From NCBI GenBank assembly GCA_029228645.1, contig JAPTHR010000004.1:62001-126000 (forward strand): a stretch of DNA of 64,000 nucleotides, given 5' to 3'. The stretch's first letter is position 1. Each line of letters begins with the position of its first letter. The DNA comes from Gammaproteobacteria bacterium Milos-ODIII6 (lineage in GTDB: Bacteria > Pseudomonadota > Gammaproteobacteria > Chromatiales > Chromatiaceae). The notes beneath the pieces are model-generated. The model was not told where the DNA came from and searched no databases. It worked only from the letters and a program-made list of their open reading frames with translations. Position numbers and translations under genes: made by a program. This document shows positions 50,190 to 59,863 of this stretch, one piece after another.

Positions 50190-50774
50190 ATGAACCTGGA
50201 AGAGCGCCTCAATCAACAGTTTGCGGCCCACATCGAGAGTGTGAGCGAGTCGGCGCTGTACCTGTCTGTGCCGCTGGTGCGCGCCGCCAACGTCATGGTG
50301 GAGGGCCTGCTGCAGGGCAGCAAGATCATCAGCTGCGGTAACGGCGGATCCGCCAGCGTGGCGCAGCATTTCACCGCCAAGATGCTCAACCGCTACCAGC
50401 GCGAACGCCCGGGCCTGCCGGCACTCGCGCTCACCAGCGCGGGCACCACCCTGACCGCCATCGGGGATGCGCACGGCTTCGAGCAGGTGTTCGCCAAACA
50501 GCTCGAGGCGCTCGGGCAACCCGGCGATGTGCTTTTGGCAATCAGCACAGGCGGCAGCTGTGAGAACATCGCCCTTGGAATACAGGCCGCCAGGGATCGC
50601 CAGCTGCGGATCATTCTGCTCAGCGGTGGCGAGAGCCCGCTGGGTGAAATGCTCAGGGAGCAGGATGTGGAGATCCGCGTCCCCAACCACGACAGCGCGC
50701 GCATCCAGGAGGTCCACCTGCTGGCCGTGCATTGCCTGTGCGACCTGATCGATACCTGTTTACTGGGAGGATGA
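50190..50774 (+). CDS. diaA: SIS-domain DnaA initiator-associating protein DiaA
   Basis: 194 aa, SIS fold (sugar isomerase type) with SCGNGGSASVAQHFTAKM near residue 48 and AISTGGSCENI near 115. DiaA binds DnaA and promotes timely initiation at oriC; the paralogue GmhA makes heptose for LPS. Position between yraN and dolP favours DiaA, but in Pseudomonas the gene here is also annotated as phosphoheptose isomerase. Its stop overlaps an ATG that precedes the dolP start. Confidence 0.85.
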   Translation: MNLEERLNQQFAAHIESVSESALYLSVPLVRAANVMVEGLLQGSKIISCGNGGSASVAQHFTAKMLNRYQRERPGLPALALTSAGTTLTAIGDAHGFEQVFAKQLEALGQPGDVLLAISTGGSCENIALGIQAARDRQLRIILLSGGESPLGEMLREQDVEIRVPNHDSARIQEVHLLAVHCLCDLIDTCLLGG

Positions 50775-50779
50775 AAATC

Positions 50780-51370
50780 ATGACCCCGTCCACAAGACGC
50801 GCCCTGCTTGCCACTTTGGTTCTTTTCGCCGCCGGCCTGCTGGGCGGCTGCGCCGCCGTCGTGGTCGGCGGAACCGCCGCGGGCGCATCGGTGGCGCACG
50901 ACCGCAGGACGGTCGGCACCGTCATCGAGGACAAGGAAATCCTCCTCAGGGCGATGCGCCTGCGCGGCGATTCCCCGGATCTCGCGCAACGCAGCAATAT
51001 CGACATCACGGTGTACAACCTCCAGGTTCTGCTGACCGGGCAGGCCGAGAGCGGCGACATCGTGGCCCGCTTCGCGCAGGAGGTGGCCAAAATCGCGCGC
51101 GTGCGCAAGGTCATCAACGAGGTCAGCATTGGCGCGGAGGAGACCTGGAGCGAGGCGGGCGGTGATGCCTACCTCACCACCCGGGTGAAACTCGCGATCT
51201 TCGACGTCGGCATCGAGGGCTTCGACCCGCTGCGGGTCAAGGTGGTCTCCTCGCAGGGAACCGTCTACCTGATGGGCCTGCTGAGACCGGGCGAAGCCGA
51301 CGCGGTGACCGACAAGGTGCGCTACATCAGCGGCGTGAAGAAGGTGGTGCGCCTGTTTGAATACATCTGA
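50780..51370 (+). CDS. dolP: Dual BON-domain outer membrane lipoprotein DolP
   Basis: 196 aa. Lipobox LLGGC near residue 24, followed by two BON domains (about 45-115 and 125-190), as in YraP/DolP, which maintains outer-membrane integrity and influences BamA. The second ATG (MTPSTRR) is chosen because GGGAGG lies nine bases before it; the ATG three codons upstream abuts that ribosome binding site. Confidence 0.92.
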   Translation: MTPSTRRALLATLVLFAAGLLGGCAAVVVGGTAAGASVAHDRRTVGTVIEDKEILLRAMRLRGDSPDLAQRSNIDITVYNLQVLLTGQAESGDIVARFAQEVAKIARVRKVINEVSIGAEETWSEAGGDAYLTTRVKLAIFDVGIEGFDPLRVKVVSSQGTVYLMGLLRPGEADAVTDKVRYISGVKKVVRLFEYI

Positions 51371-52772
51371 GGAAAACGGCGAACTCGCCCGCCCGGTGCT
51401 GGCTCGCCTGGGGGAGATATTCGGAGACCAGCTGCTGACTGACACCGCCGAGCGATGGGCCTATGGCTATGACAACAGCCGCCAGCAGGCACTCCCGCAG
51501 GCCGTCTGCCTTGCGCACACCCACGAGCAGGTGCTCGACCTGGTGCGCGTGTGCCTGCAGCACCGACTTCCACTGGTGCCGCGTGGCCGCGGAACCGGCA
51601 CCACCGGCGCGGTCGTGCCGGCCGCCGGCGGCATCGTGCTCTCGCTCGAGCAGATGACCGGAACCCTCGAAATCGACGCGCAAAACCGGCTTGCGGTCGT
51701 CTCCCCGGGGGTGAGCAACGAGGAACTCCAGAGAGCCGCCGCCCGGCATGGTTTCTTCTGGCCCCCCGATCCGACCAGCGCTGCGGTCTGCACCATCGGA
51801 GGCAACCTCGCCTACAACTCGGCCGGACCACGCGCTGTGAAGTACGGCACGCCGCGGGAAAACACGCTCGCGCTGCGTGCCGTGACCGGCGCCGGCGAGA
51901 CCCTGCGCACCGGCACCCGGACCACCAAGGGCGTGGTTGGTTACGACCTCACCCGGCTGCTGATCGGATCGGAAGGGACGCTCGCCATCATTACCGAGGC
52001 GACCCTCAAGCTCACCCCGCTGGCCGCGGCGAAGCGCACCCTGCAGGCAAGCTACCGGAGTATCGAGGCGGCGGCCGAGGCGGTCTCGGCGCTGATGGCC
52101 CAGGCGCTGACGCCGAGCACCCTCGAGTTCATGGACGGCCAGGCGATCGACACGGTGCGCGACTACGCGGATCTGGGCCTGCCCGACTCGGCGCGCGCGC
52201 TCCTGATGATCGAGGTCGACGGCTCCGCGGATTCAATCGAAGCGGATGCGCGCCGGGTGGCGGAAGTCGCGCACAACGACGGCTGCCTGGGCGTCGAGCT
52301 GGCCAATGACGCCGCCGAGATCGAACGCCTGTGGCGTGCCCGCAAGGCGCTTTCCCCCGCGCTGCGCAACATCGCCCCGAAGAAGATCAACGAAGACGTC
52401 GCGGTACCGGTATCGCGCCTGCCGGAGCTGATCACCGGCCTGGAGACGCTCTCCCGGCGCCACGCCATACCGATCGTCAACTTCGGGCATGCCGGCAATG
52501 GCAACATCCATGTCAATCTGCTGCTCGATCCGGACGATCCGGCACAGGCCGCGGCCGCAGAGAGCTGTCTCTCCGAGGTCTTCAGCCTGGTCCTGGAGCT
52601 CGAGGGAACCCTGTCCGGGGAACATGGCGTCGGACGGGTCAAACGCGACTTCGTCGCGCGTGAGCTCTCGCCCGTCGCGCTGCGCCTGATGCAGGGCATC
52701 AAGCAACAATTCGACCCGCACAATATTCTCAATCCCGGGGTAGGCTTTCCGCTGCCGGCGCCACTCCCCTGA
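51357..52772 (+). CDS. GlcD-like FAD-linked oxidase
   Basis: 471 aa. FAD-binding type 4 domain (about 40-215) with VPRGRGTGTTGAVVP, and a C-terminal FAD-linked oxidase domain with NFGHAGNGNIHVNLL and the ending GEHGVGRVKR. This is the glycolate/D-lactate/D-2-hydroxyglutarate dehydrogenase family; the substrate cannot be read from sequence. The start appears to be TTG, overlapping the dolP end by 14 bases. It precedes prk by 117 bases, so glycolate salvage in an autotroph is one possibility. Confidence 0.88.
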   Translation: MNTSEENGELARPVLARLGEIFGDQLLTDTAERWAYGYDNSRQQALPQAVCLAHTHEQVLDLVRVCLQHRLPLVPRGRGTGTTGAVVPAAGGIVLSLEQMTGTLEIDAQNRLAVVSPGVSNEELQRAAARHGFFWPPDPTSAAVCTIGGNLAYNSAGPRAVKYGTPRENTLALRAVTGAGETLRTGTRTTKGVVGYDLTRLLIGSEGTLAIITEATLKLTPLAAAKRTLQASYRSIEAAAEAVSALMAQALTPSTLEFMDGQAIDTVRDYADLGLPDSARALLMIEVDGSADSIEADARRVAEVAHNDGCLGVELANDAAEIERLWRARKALSPALRNIAPKKINEDVAVPVSRLPELITGLETLSRRHAIPIVNFGHAGNGNIHVNLLLDPDDPAQAAAAESCLSEVFSLVLELEGTLSGEHGVGRVKRDFVARELSPVALRLMQGIKQQFDPHNILNPGVGFPLPAPLP

Positions 52773-52801
52773 TACGGCGCAAATCCGGGCTGGACAGCCT
52801 G

Positions 52802-52810
52802 TGCTATAGT
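52802..52810 (+). promoter_or_regulatory. Candidate extended -10 promoter of prk
   Basis: TGCTATAGT is an extended -10 element (TG-N-TATAGT) with no clear -35. It would give a leader of about 73 bases. The 117-base gap shows no obvious CbbR (T-N11-A) palindrome. Confidence 0.45.
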
Positions 52811-52889
52811 CGCGCCACTTTACGAACTGGTCACCCGCCCCGTGGCGGCTGACCGAAGCTGAATAATGACTCGCTCTGAGGGGGTAATC

Positions 52890-53765
52890 ATGTCCAAGAA
52901 GCATCCAGTTGTCGCAGTTACCGGCTCCTCCGGCGCAGGTACCACCACCGTCAAGCGTGCCTTCGAGCACATCTTCCTGCGCGAAGGAATCAACGCCGCC
53001 GTGATCGAGGGCGACAGCTTCCACCGCTACGACCGCGTCCAGATGCGCGAAAAAATGAAGGGCGGCATGAGCCACTTCGGTCCGGAAGCCAACGAGTTCG
53101 GCAAACTCGGCGACCTTTTCAAGGTTTACGGCGAGACCGGTTTGGGTGAGAAACGCTACTACCTGCACAGCGAGGAAGAGGCCGCCGAGCACAACGCGCG
53201 CCTCGGCACCGACAAAAAGCCCGGCGAGTTCACTCCCTGGGAACCCATCCCGGAAGGCACCGACCTGATGTTCTACGAGGGTTTGCACGGCCTGGTCAAG
53301 ACGGGCGATATGGACGTATCGCAGCACGTCGACCTGGGTATTGGCGTGGTGCCGGTGGTCAACCTCGAGTGGATCCAGAAGATCGCGCGTGACAATGCCG
53401 AGCGCGGTCATTCCGAAGAGGCCATCGTCGACACCATCATGCGTCGCATGCCCGACTACATCAACCACATCACGCCGCAGTTCTCGCGCACCGATATCAA
53501 CTTCCAGCGCGTCGCGACCGTGGACACCTCCAACCCGTTCATCGCGCGTGACATCCCGACGCCGGACGAGAGCTTCGTGGTCATCCGCTTTGCCAACCCG
53601 GACAAGTTCGACACCGACTTCCCTTACCTGATCAACATGATCCCGAATTCCTTCATGTCGCGCCGCAACACCATCGTGGTGCCCGGCGGCAAGATGGGCT
53701 TCGCCATGGAGATCATCCTGGCGCCGATCATCGACAAGATGATGGACGACGCCAAGGCCGACTGA
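52890..53765 (+). CDS. prk: Phosphoribulokinase
   Basis: 291 aa, the octameric bacterial class I type. It phosphorylates ribulose 5-phosphate to ribulose 1,5-bisphosphate for RuBisCO. P-loop GSSGAGTTTVK at about 10-20, EGDSFHRYDR near 40, and Walker B-like FYEGLHGLV near 130. GAGGGGG precedes the chosen ATG (MSKKHPV); an ATG eight codons upstream is weaker. E. coli PrkB shows that homologues can exist without the Calvin cycle. No cbbL, cbbM or cbbR is in the window. Confidence 0.93.
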   Translation: MSKKHPVVAVTGSSGAGTTTVKRAFEHIFLREGINAAVIEGDSFHRYDRVQMREKMKGGMSHFGPEANEFGKLGDLFKVYGETGLGEKRYYLHSEEEAAEHNARLGTDKKPGEFTPWEPIPEGTDLMFYEGLHGLVKTGDMDVSQHVDLGIGVVPVVNLEWIQKIARDNAERGHSEEAIVDTIMRRMPDYINHITPQFSRTDINFQRVATVDTSNPFIARDIPTPDESFVVIRFANPDKFDTDFPYLINMIPNSFMSRRNTIVVPGGKMGFAMEIILAPIIDKMMDDAKAD

Positions 53766-53844
53766 GCAGCTGGCGAACTACCGGGCCGGCCCCCGGGCCG
53801 GACGGTCGCTTGCCGGGAAGCCACAATTACCGGCGGGCAGAAGC

Positions 53845-53880
53845 AAAAACCCCGACACCCATTGGGTCTCGGGGTTTTTT
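53845..53880. terminator. Bidirectional terminator between prk and dxs
   Basis: ACCCCGA-C-ACCC pairs with GGGT-C-TCGGGGT around an ATT loop with one C-C mismatch, flanked by A5 on the left and T6 on the right. It ends prk on the plus strand and dxs on the minus strand. Confidence 0.93.
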
Positions 53881-53943
53881 ACTGCGAGTGAGGCGTTCTG
53901 TTGCCCGCGCCCGTGGGCGGATGCCGGCTATACAGCCATCCGA

Positions 53944-55833
53944 TCAGGCATTCGCGGCGTACATGTCCGCGGGTAGTTGGGCTCGAATGTCGGCCACGAT
54001 CCGCTCGACCGACAGGCCCGCCTCGCGCAGTTGTTCGTCCTGGCTGGCCTGCTCGATATAGTGGTCCGGAAGACCGAAGTGCAGCAGCGGAACATGGATC
54101 CCCTGCGCGGCGAGGAATTCCGCCACCCCGGCGCCGGCGCCGCCGGCGACCACGTTCTCCTCCAGGGTCACCAGGAACCGGTGTTGCGCCGCCAGGCGCC
54201 GCACCAGGTCCTCGTCCATCGGCTTGACGAAGCGCATGTTGGCGACCGTCGCGCCCAGCGCCTCGCCCGCCTCGAGTGCGCGCCCCAGGAGCGTGCCGAA
54301 CGACAGGATCGCAACCCCCTCGCCCTGCCGCCGGATCTCGCCCTGGCCCCACGGCAGGGGCTGCAGGTCCTCCCCGGGAAGCGCGCCGATACCGCCACCG
54401 CGCGGGTAGCGCACCAGGGCCGGCCCCGGATGCTCCCAGGCCGCTTGCAGCAGCGAGCGGCACTCGGCCTCGTCGCCCGGGGCGATCACCGCCATATTGG
54501 GCACACAGCGCGCATAGCTCAGGTCGAATATACCGGCATGCGTGGCGCCATCCGCACCGACCTCGCCGGCGCGATCCACGGCGAAGGTCACATCCAGGTT
54601 CTGCAGGGCCACGTCATGAATCAGCTGATCATAGGCGCGTTGCAAAAAGGTCGAATAGATCGCCACCACCGGCTTGATGCCCTCGCACGCCAGCCCCGCA
54701 GCAAGGGTGACTGCGTGCTGCTCCGCGATGCCGACGTCGTGGTAACGCCTGGGAAAACGCTGTTTGAAATCCACCAGGCCGGACCCCTCGCACATCGCGG
54801 GGGTGATCGCCACCACGCGCTCGTCCTGTTCGCCGAGATCGCAGATCCAGTCGGAGAAGACCTGGGTGAAACTCTTGCCGCCGGACTTGCCGGCCATCTC
54901 GCCGGTCGACAGATTGAAAGGCGTGACCCCGTGGTACTCACAGGGGTCGCCCTCCGCGGGCGCATAACCACGACCTTTCTGGGTAACGACATGCAGGAAA
55001 CGCGGCCCATGCATGGCGCGCATGTTCTCCAGGGTCGATACCAGCAACGGCAGATCGTGGCCGTCGATCGGGCCGATGTAGGTGAAGCCGAGTTCCTCGA
55101 ACAGGGTGCCGGGCATCAACATGCCCTTGACGTGCTCTTCCCAGCGGTGCGCCAGGTCCTTCATCCCGGGCAGTCGATTCAGTACCTGCGCACTGCCGTC
55201 GCGCATGCGGTTATAAAAGCGGCTGGATAAAACCCGCGCCAGGTAGTTGCTGACCGCCCCCACCGGTTGCGAGATCGACATGTCGTTGTCGTTGAGAATA
55301 ACCAGCAGGTTGCTGTCGGTTGCCCCCGCATGATTCAAGGCCTCGAAGGCCATACCGGCCGACAGCGCGCCGTCGCCGATCACTGCGATGTGTTGGCGGT
55401 CGACCCCCTGAGCCTTGGCCGCAATGGCCATACCCAGCGCCGCACTGATGGAGGTACTGGAATGACCGGCGCCAAAGGCGTCGTAGGGCGACTCGTCGCG
55501 CTTCAAAAAGCCGGACAGGCCATCGCGTTTGCGCAGCGAGAGCATGCGCTCGCGTCGTCCGGTGAGAATCTTGTGCGGATAGGCCTGGTGGCCCACATCC
55601 CACACCAGGCGATCCTCGGGGGTGTTGAACACGTAGTGCAGGGCGACCGTCAGCTCGACCACCCCCAGGCCCGCCGCCAGGTGCCCACCGGTGCGCGCGA
55701 CCGAAGCCACGAGATATTCGCGCACCGCCTGCGCGATCTGCGGCAGCCGATCCGGGGGAAACTCGCGCAAGCCTTCCGGGGTATCCACCTGCGCCAGCAG
55801 CTGCAGGAGGTCTTCCCCTAAATCTCCAACCAT
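53944..55833 (-). CDS. dxs: 1-deoxy-D-xylulose-5-phosphate synthase
   Basis: 629-aa thiamin diphosphate enzyme, first step of the MEP isoprenoid pathway. [11 protein letters not shown] near 70, the ThDP/Mg motif [15 protein letters not shown] near 145-160, the transketolase-like pyrimidine domain (about 315-480) with [14 protein letters not shown], and a C-terminal transketolase domain. The ATG at MVGDLGEDL has AGGTG seven bases upstream; a GTG three codons earlier is possible. A TAGAAT box at 55863-55868 may be its -10. Confidence 0.96.
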   Translation of the reverse strand: MVGDLGEDLLQLLAQVDTPEGLREFPPDRLPQIAQAVREYLVASVARTGGHLAAGLGVVELTVALHYVFNTPEDRLVWDVGHQAYPHKILTGRRERMLSLRKRDGLSGFLKRDESPYDAFGAGHSSTSISAALGMAIAAKAQGVDRQHIAVIGDGALSAGMAFEALNHAGATDSNLLVILNDNDMSISQPVGAVSNYLARVLSSRFYNRMRDGSAQVLNRLPGMKDLAHRWEEHVKGMLMPGTLFEELGFTYIGPIDGHDLPLLVSTLENMRAMHGPRFLHVVTQKGRGYAPAEGDPCEYHGVTPFNLSTGEMAGKSGGKSFTQVFSDWICDLGEQDERVVAITPAMCEGSGLVDFKQRFPRRYHDVGIAEQHAVTLAAGLACEGIKPVVAIYSTFLQRAYDQLIHDVALQNLDVTFAVDRAGEVGADGATHAGIFDLSYARCVPNMAVIAPGDEAECRSLLQAAWEHPGPALVRYPRGGGIGALPGEDLQPLPWGQGEIRRQGEGVAILSFGTLLGRALEAGEALGATVANMRFVKPMDEDLVRRLAAQHRFLVTLEENVVAGGAGAGVAEFLAAQGIHVPLLHFGLPDHYIEQASQDEQLREAGLSVERIVADIRAQLPADMYAANA

Positions 55834-55901
55834 GGCACGCACCTGTCAAAGGGAAGCTTGTTATTCTACGCCCAATCGCCGCGAACTACAGCACGCCCCA
55901 G

Positions 55902-56492
55902 ATGCCCGAAGTCCCAGACCCGCCAATGACACGCTCGCAACGGCGCCTCGAGCGGAACGAGCGACTGAAACAGATCGAGCAACGCTACCGGCGCGAGCGC
56001 CAGCGCAACGTGCTCGCACAGCCCGGGCGTTATCCCTTTGCCGTCGTACTGGACAATCTCAAGGCCGGCTACAACGTGCCCAAGATTTTCCGCAGCACCC
56101 ACGCATTCAGTGGCGCGGCGGTTCACCTGGTCAATATCGGGGTGTTTGACCCGGCGGCGGCCAAGGGCGCATTCCGCAAAGTACCCGCGCATTTCCACGA
56201 CCACTTCTCTCAGGCACACCAGGCGCTTCGGTCGGAGGGATACACCCTGTACGCACTCACCTCCATCGGAAAGGAGTCGTTGCCGGACGCCTGGCTGCCG
56301 GAGAAAAGCGCCTTCATCATCGGCAACGAGGAATTCGGACTGAGTTTCGACCCGGCTGACTACCCGGATGTCCGCACCCTCGCCATCCCGCTGCCGGGCC
56401 AGATGGAGAGCCTCAATGCCAGCATCGCGGCCTCGATCGTGATGTACGAATACCTGCGGCAGCATGCGGCCGGGGGATCCCACGAGGACTGA
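55902..56492 (+). CDS. SpoU-family RNA methyltransferase
   Basis: 196 aa. A basic N-terminal helix (about 10-40) precedes the SPOUT domain with motif I near YNVPKIFRSTHAF, motif II FIIGNEEFGLS and motif III LNASIAASIVMYEYL. This family 2'-O-methylates tRNA or rRNA riboses (TrmH, TrmL, RlmB); the target is not deducible. An ATG eight codons further (MTRSQRR) could be the true start. It is divergent from dxs over 68 bases. Confidence 0.85.
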   Translation: MPEVPDPPMTRSQRRLERNERLKQIEQRYRRERQRNVLAQPGRYPFAVVLDNLKAGYNVPKIFRSTHAFSGAAVHLVNIGVFDPAAAKGAFRKVPAHFHDHFSQAHQALRSEGYTLYALTSIGKESLPDAWLPEKSAFIIGNEEFGLSFDPADYPDVRTLAIPLPGQMESLNASIAASIVMYEYLRQHAAGGSHED

Positions 56493-56574
56493 CATCCGGC
56501 GTTAACCAAACGGTCAAACGATGGTCACGCGCGCTGGCTAGCATGGCGCGCCATACCCCTTCGGAGACCTCGCC

Positions 56575-57345
56575 ATGACCGCTATCCCACGGCTCGCCAG
56601 CGGGCGACGCAAGAGCCGGCTGTACGTTGAGCTGGCCACCACCACTGACGACATCAGGGCCTCCCAGGCGCTACGCTACCAAGTATTCGCGGGCGAAATG
56701 GGAGCTCAGCTAAAAGGGGACCAGGAAGCCCTCGACCAGGACCACTTCGACCCCTTCTGCCAGCACCTGCTGGTCAAGGACAGCGGCACCGGCCGGGTGA
56801 TCGCATCCACCCGTCTGCTGCTCGGCGAGCAGGCGCGCAAGGCCGGCGGCTTTTACGCCGAGAGCGAGTTCGAGATGGACGCCCTGTACGACCTGCCCGG
56901 TCGCAGCGTCGAGGTGGGCCGCACCTGCGTGGACCCCAGCTACCGACAGGGCGCCGCCATCGCGGTGTTGTGGTCCGGACTGGCAGACTTCATTCGCCAG
57001 TTCGAAATCGACCACCTGTTCGGCTGCGCCAGCATCGAGATGGCCGACGGTGGCGTGCTCACCCAGGCGATCATGAACAACGTCCGCCGCCAGGGCATGC
57101 TGGACCACGCCTGGCAGGTCACCCCGAGAATCCCCCTCTCTCCCCTGCCCGACGGGGCCGAAAAGACCGTCTCCGCGCCCTTGCCACCGCTGCTCAAGGC
57201 CTACTTCCGACTCGGCGCCAGAGCCTGTGGCGAGCCATGCTACGATCCTGATTTCGATTGTGCCGATATCCTGGTTCTGGTCGACGTCAGCGAGATCAAC
57301 GCCAGCTACGCCCGGCACTTTCTGGATCGTGTCTCCAGGGAGTAA
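56575..57345 (+). CDS. olsB: Ornithine N-acyltransferase OlsB
   Basis: 256-aa GNAT-superfamily acyltransferase. SQALRYQVFAGEMGA near residue 30, DHFDPFCQHLLV, RLLLGEQARKAGGFYAESEF, and VEVGRTCVDPSYRQGAAI are characteristic of OlsB/hemolysin-like enzymes. OlsB transfers a 3-hydroxyacyl group from ACP to ornithine, giving lyso-ornithine lipid. The olsA homologue follows four bases later, which strengthens the call. Confidence 0.85.
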   Translation: MTAIPRLASGRRKSRLYVELATTTDDIRASQALRYQVFAGEMGAQLKGDQEALDQDHFDPFCQHLLVKDSGTGRVIASTRLLLGEQARKAGGFYAESEFEMDALYDLPGRSVEVGRTCVDPSYRQGAAIAVLWSGLADFIRQFEIDHLFGCASIEMADGGVLTQAIMNNVRRQGMLDHAWQVTPRIPLSPLPDGAEKTVSAPLPPLLKAYFRLGARACGEPCYDPDFDCADILVLVDVSEINASYARHFLDRVSRE

Positions 57346-57348
57346 GCA

Positions 57349-58098
57349 TTGCGAACAATCCGGATCGCCTGGCGAGGGCTGGCACTGTTGCTGCACCTGC
57401 TGCTCGGCGTCTTCCTGACCCCGCTGGTCACCCGCCAGGACGCAGACGGGTATTGGCACGTCAATCACCGCGTCGCTGCCTGGTATCACGGTCGCGTGGC
57501 GCGCATCCTGCGCCTGCAGATATCAACCTCGGGTACACCGCCGATGGCGCCCGCACTGGTGATCTCCAACCATGTCTCCTGGCTCGACATCGTGGTGCTG
57601 ATGCACCTGTTGCCGACCTGCTTCCTGTCCAAGTCGGAGGTCCGCGCCTGGCCCCTGCTCGGCTGGCTGGCGATGCGCGGCGGCACCCTGTTCATCCGGC
57701 GCGGCAGCGGGGACACCCGACATATCGCGCAAACCATCGGCCGCCACCTGCAGCACGAGGGCATGCTGACCCTGTTTCCCGAGGGCACGACCACCGACGG
57801 GCAGGGGGTGCGGCCATTTTTCTCGCGCCTGTTCGCCGCCGCCATCGAAACCGGCGCCCCGGTGGCCCCGGTGACATTGCGTTATCACGTTGCGCGGAGG
57901 CTCGACCTGGAGACCGCGCCGTACACCGGCAACCAGTCGCTGGGCGAGAACCTGCTTGGACTGCTATCGCGACCCGGGGGTTCGGTGCATGTGCATTTTG
58001 CGCCCAAGATTGCGTCCGCAGGACTGGAGCGCAAGGCGCTCGCGGAACGCGCGCGCGCAGCCGTGCTCGATGGGCTTGCACAAGTCCCGCTGGAATGA
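57349..58098 (+). CDS. olsA: Lyso-ornithine lipid O-acyltransferase OlsA (PlsC family)
   Basis: 249 aa. One hydrophobic N-terminal segment (about 10-26) and an acyltransferase domain with the catalytic HX4D motif NHVSWLD near residue 65 and FPEGTTTDG near 143. PlsC-type enzymes acylate lysophosphatidate; beside olsB the ornithine lipid role is more likely, although both activities can coexist. The start is TTG behind GGGAG. Confidence 0.82.
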   Translation: MRTIRIAWRGLALLLHLLLGVFLTPLVTRQDADGYWHVNHRVAAWYHGRVARILRLQISTSGTPPMAPALVISNHVSWLDIVVLMHLLPTCFLSKSEVRAWPLLGWLAMRGGTLFIRRGSGDTRHIAQTIGRHLQHEGMLTLFPEGTTTDGQGVRPFFSRLFAAAIETGAPVAPVTLRYHVARRLDLETAPYTGNQSLGENLLGLLSRPGGSVHVHFAPKIASAGLERKALAERARAAVLDGLAQVPLE

Positions 58099-58102
58099 AG
58101 GC

Positions 58103-59155
58103 ATGCACGACTACCTGATCCTGGGGCAGGGGCTCGCCGGCAGCCTGCTGGCCTGGCAGCTGGTGAATGCCGGCGCGCGCGTCCTTGTCATCGACAACGG
58201 TCACCGTAGCGCCTCCTCGCGGGTCGCGGCCGGGCTGATCAATCCACTTGCCGGCATGCGCTTTAATGCGGCCGCCGAGACCGCGGAATGGCTTGCCAGC
58301 ATGCGCACCACCTACGCCGCCATCGCCGAGGCCATGCGGGCATCGCCTTATCTGCACGAAATACCGATGCAACGCCTGTTGCGTTCCCCGCAGCAGCGCC
58401 GCTTCTGGGAACGCCAGCAGGCCAACCCGGTGGCCCGCCCCTATCTCGGACGCCCGCTTGCGCCCGAGGCATTCGACCCCGGCATAAGGGCCCCGCATGG
58501 CGGCTTCGAGCAACGCTCCACCGGCTATGTCGACCTGCCCCGCCTGCTGGACGATCTGCGCACCTGGTTGAAATCCATGCAGGCCATCGAGCAGGCAGAG
58601 GTCCACTACCCGGATATCGTCACAAGCCCGGAAGCCGTTTCCGTGGGACCGCATCGCGCCCGTCACCTGCTTTGCTGCGAGGGCTATCGCATGCAGCAGA
58701 ACCCCTGGTTCGCCGACCTGCCGCTGCAACCGGACAAGGGCGAACTGCTGCGACTCGAATCGGAGCGGCCGCTGTGCCGCCATATCATCAACGGCGCGCA
58801 CTGGCTCATCCCCCTGCAGGCGGGCGGCTACCGCTTTGGCTCGACCCACGAACACCGGCAGATCGACAACCTGGCCACCGACGCGGCGCGCGATGCGCTG
58901 CAACAGGGACTGCAGGCCTTGCTGGTGGACGGTGCCGATATCAGGGTCAGCGAGCACACGGCCGGGGTCAGGCCCGCCACAAGCGACCGCCACCCCATGC
59001 TCGGAACGCATGCGAACGATCGCCGGCTGCACCTGTTCAACGGCTTCGGGGCACGCGGTGCGTTGACCATCCCCTGGTACGGCATCCGCATGCGCGAGTA
59101 TTTGCTCGCACAGCGCCCGCTGCCAGCGCAGGCCGACATCAAGCGCTTCGCATGA
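58103..59155 (+). CDS. FAD-dependent oxidoreductase of the DAO family
   Basis: 350 aa. The N-terminal Rossmann motif GQGLAGSLLAWQLVNAGARV with acidic end (VIDNG) binds FAD (landmarks GQGLAG and VLVIDN). GYRFGSTHE near 240 and GVRPATSDRHPMLG near 295 are typical of D-amino-acid oxidase/MnmC-like proteins. The substrate is unknown. It begins five bases after olsA and overlaps the next gene by four bases. Confidence 0.85.
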   Translation: MHDYLILGQGLAGSLLAWQLVNAGARVLVIDNGHRSASSRVAAGLINPLAGMRFNAAAETAEWLASMRTTYAAIAEAMRASPYLHEIPMQRLLRSPQQRRFWERQQANPVARPYLGRPLAPEAFDPGIRAPHGGFEQRSTGYVDLPRLLDDLRTWLKSMQAIEQAEVHYPDIVTSPEAVSVGPHRARHLLCCEGYRMQQNPWFADLPLQPDKGELLRLESERPLCRHIINGAHWLIPLQAGGYRFGSTHEHRQIDNLATDAARDALQQGLQALLVDGADIRVSEHTAGVRPATSDRHPMLGTHANDRRLHLFNGFGARGALTIPWYGIRMREYLLAQRPLPAQADIKRFA

Positions 59156-59721
59156 CCACCCACCGCCCCCTGACGCGGCAGGCGCACGAACTGCTCGCCG
59201 AGTATCTCTCGCCGGGTGAAATCGCCATAGACGCGACCGCGGGCAATGGCCACGACACCCTTTTCCTGGCGCGCCAGGTCGGACCCGGCGGCACGGTGCA
59301 CGCCTTCGATATCCAGGCCGAGGCGCTCGCGCAGACCCGCGACCGGCTCAGGGCCGCCGCCTGCGACACGCCGGTTTTCTACCGCCACTGCAGCCATGCC
59401 GAGATGCTGTCCGCGCTGCCTGCATCAGCGCGCGGCCAGGTGAGCGCGGTCACCTTCAACCTTGGTTACCTGCCCGGCGCCGATCACAGCACCATCACGC
59501 GCGCGCCGAGCACGCTCGAGGCGCTGCGCCAGTCGCTCACCCTACTGCGCCCGGGCGGCGTGCTGTCGGTGCTCGCCTACCGCGGTCACCCCGGTGGACG
59601 CGAGGAGGCCGAGGCGGTCGCCGCCTGGTGCGCCCGGCAGGACGCGCTGGCGCACGCCGTGTACGACTCACCCGGGCCGGTCCTGCACCTCTGCCGCCGT
59701 GCGCGAGAAGCTTGTGACTAA
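59152..59721 (+). CDS. Class I SAM-dependent methyltransferase (YtqB-like)
   Basis: 189 aa. SAM motif I DATAGNGHDTLFLA near residue 27, acidic end of strand 2 (AFDIQ), and NLGYLPGADHSTITRAPSTL near 104, the signature of the predicted rRNA methylase YtqB/MraW-like small family. The target is not known. It closes the olsB operon and is followed by a terminator. Confidence 0.87.
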   Translation: MTTHRPLTRQAHELLAEYLSPGEIAIDATAGNGHDTLFLARQVGPGGTVHAFDIQAEALAQTRDRLRAAACDTPVFYRHCSHAEMLSALPASARGQVSAVTFNLGYLPGADHSTITRAPSTLEALRQSLTLLRPGGVLSVLAYRGHPGGREEAEAVAAWCARQDALAHAVYDSPGPVLHLCRRAREACD

Positions 59722-59761
59722 TCTGACCGGAATTTTTACAAACTCACGCTAAACACATTCC

Positions 59762-59786
59762 CAATGGCGGCAAGCCATTGATTTTT
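59762..59786 (+). terminator. Terminator after the olsBA operon
   Basis: CAATGGC-GGCAA-GCCATTG forms a perfect seven-pair stem with a five-base loop, followed by ATTTTT. Confidence 0.85.
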
Positions 59787-59863
59787 CAATGGTGGATCAT
59801 TTTATGCAGGGATTTGGCTGAAACCATCGATTGGACCATCGAAATTCTTGAACGAGGTGTGCC

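Noticed and set aside
52890-53765. Considered as uridine kinase
   Set aside because: Length, GSSGAGTTTVK and the conserved downstream segments match class I phosphoribulokinase, not Udk.
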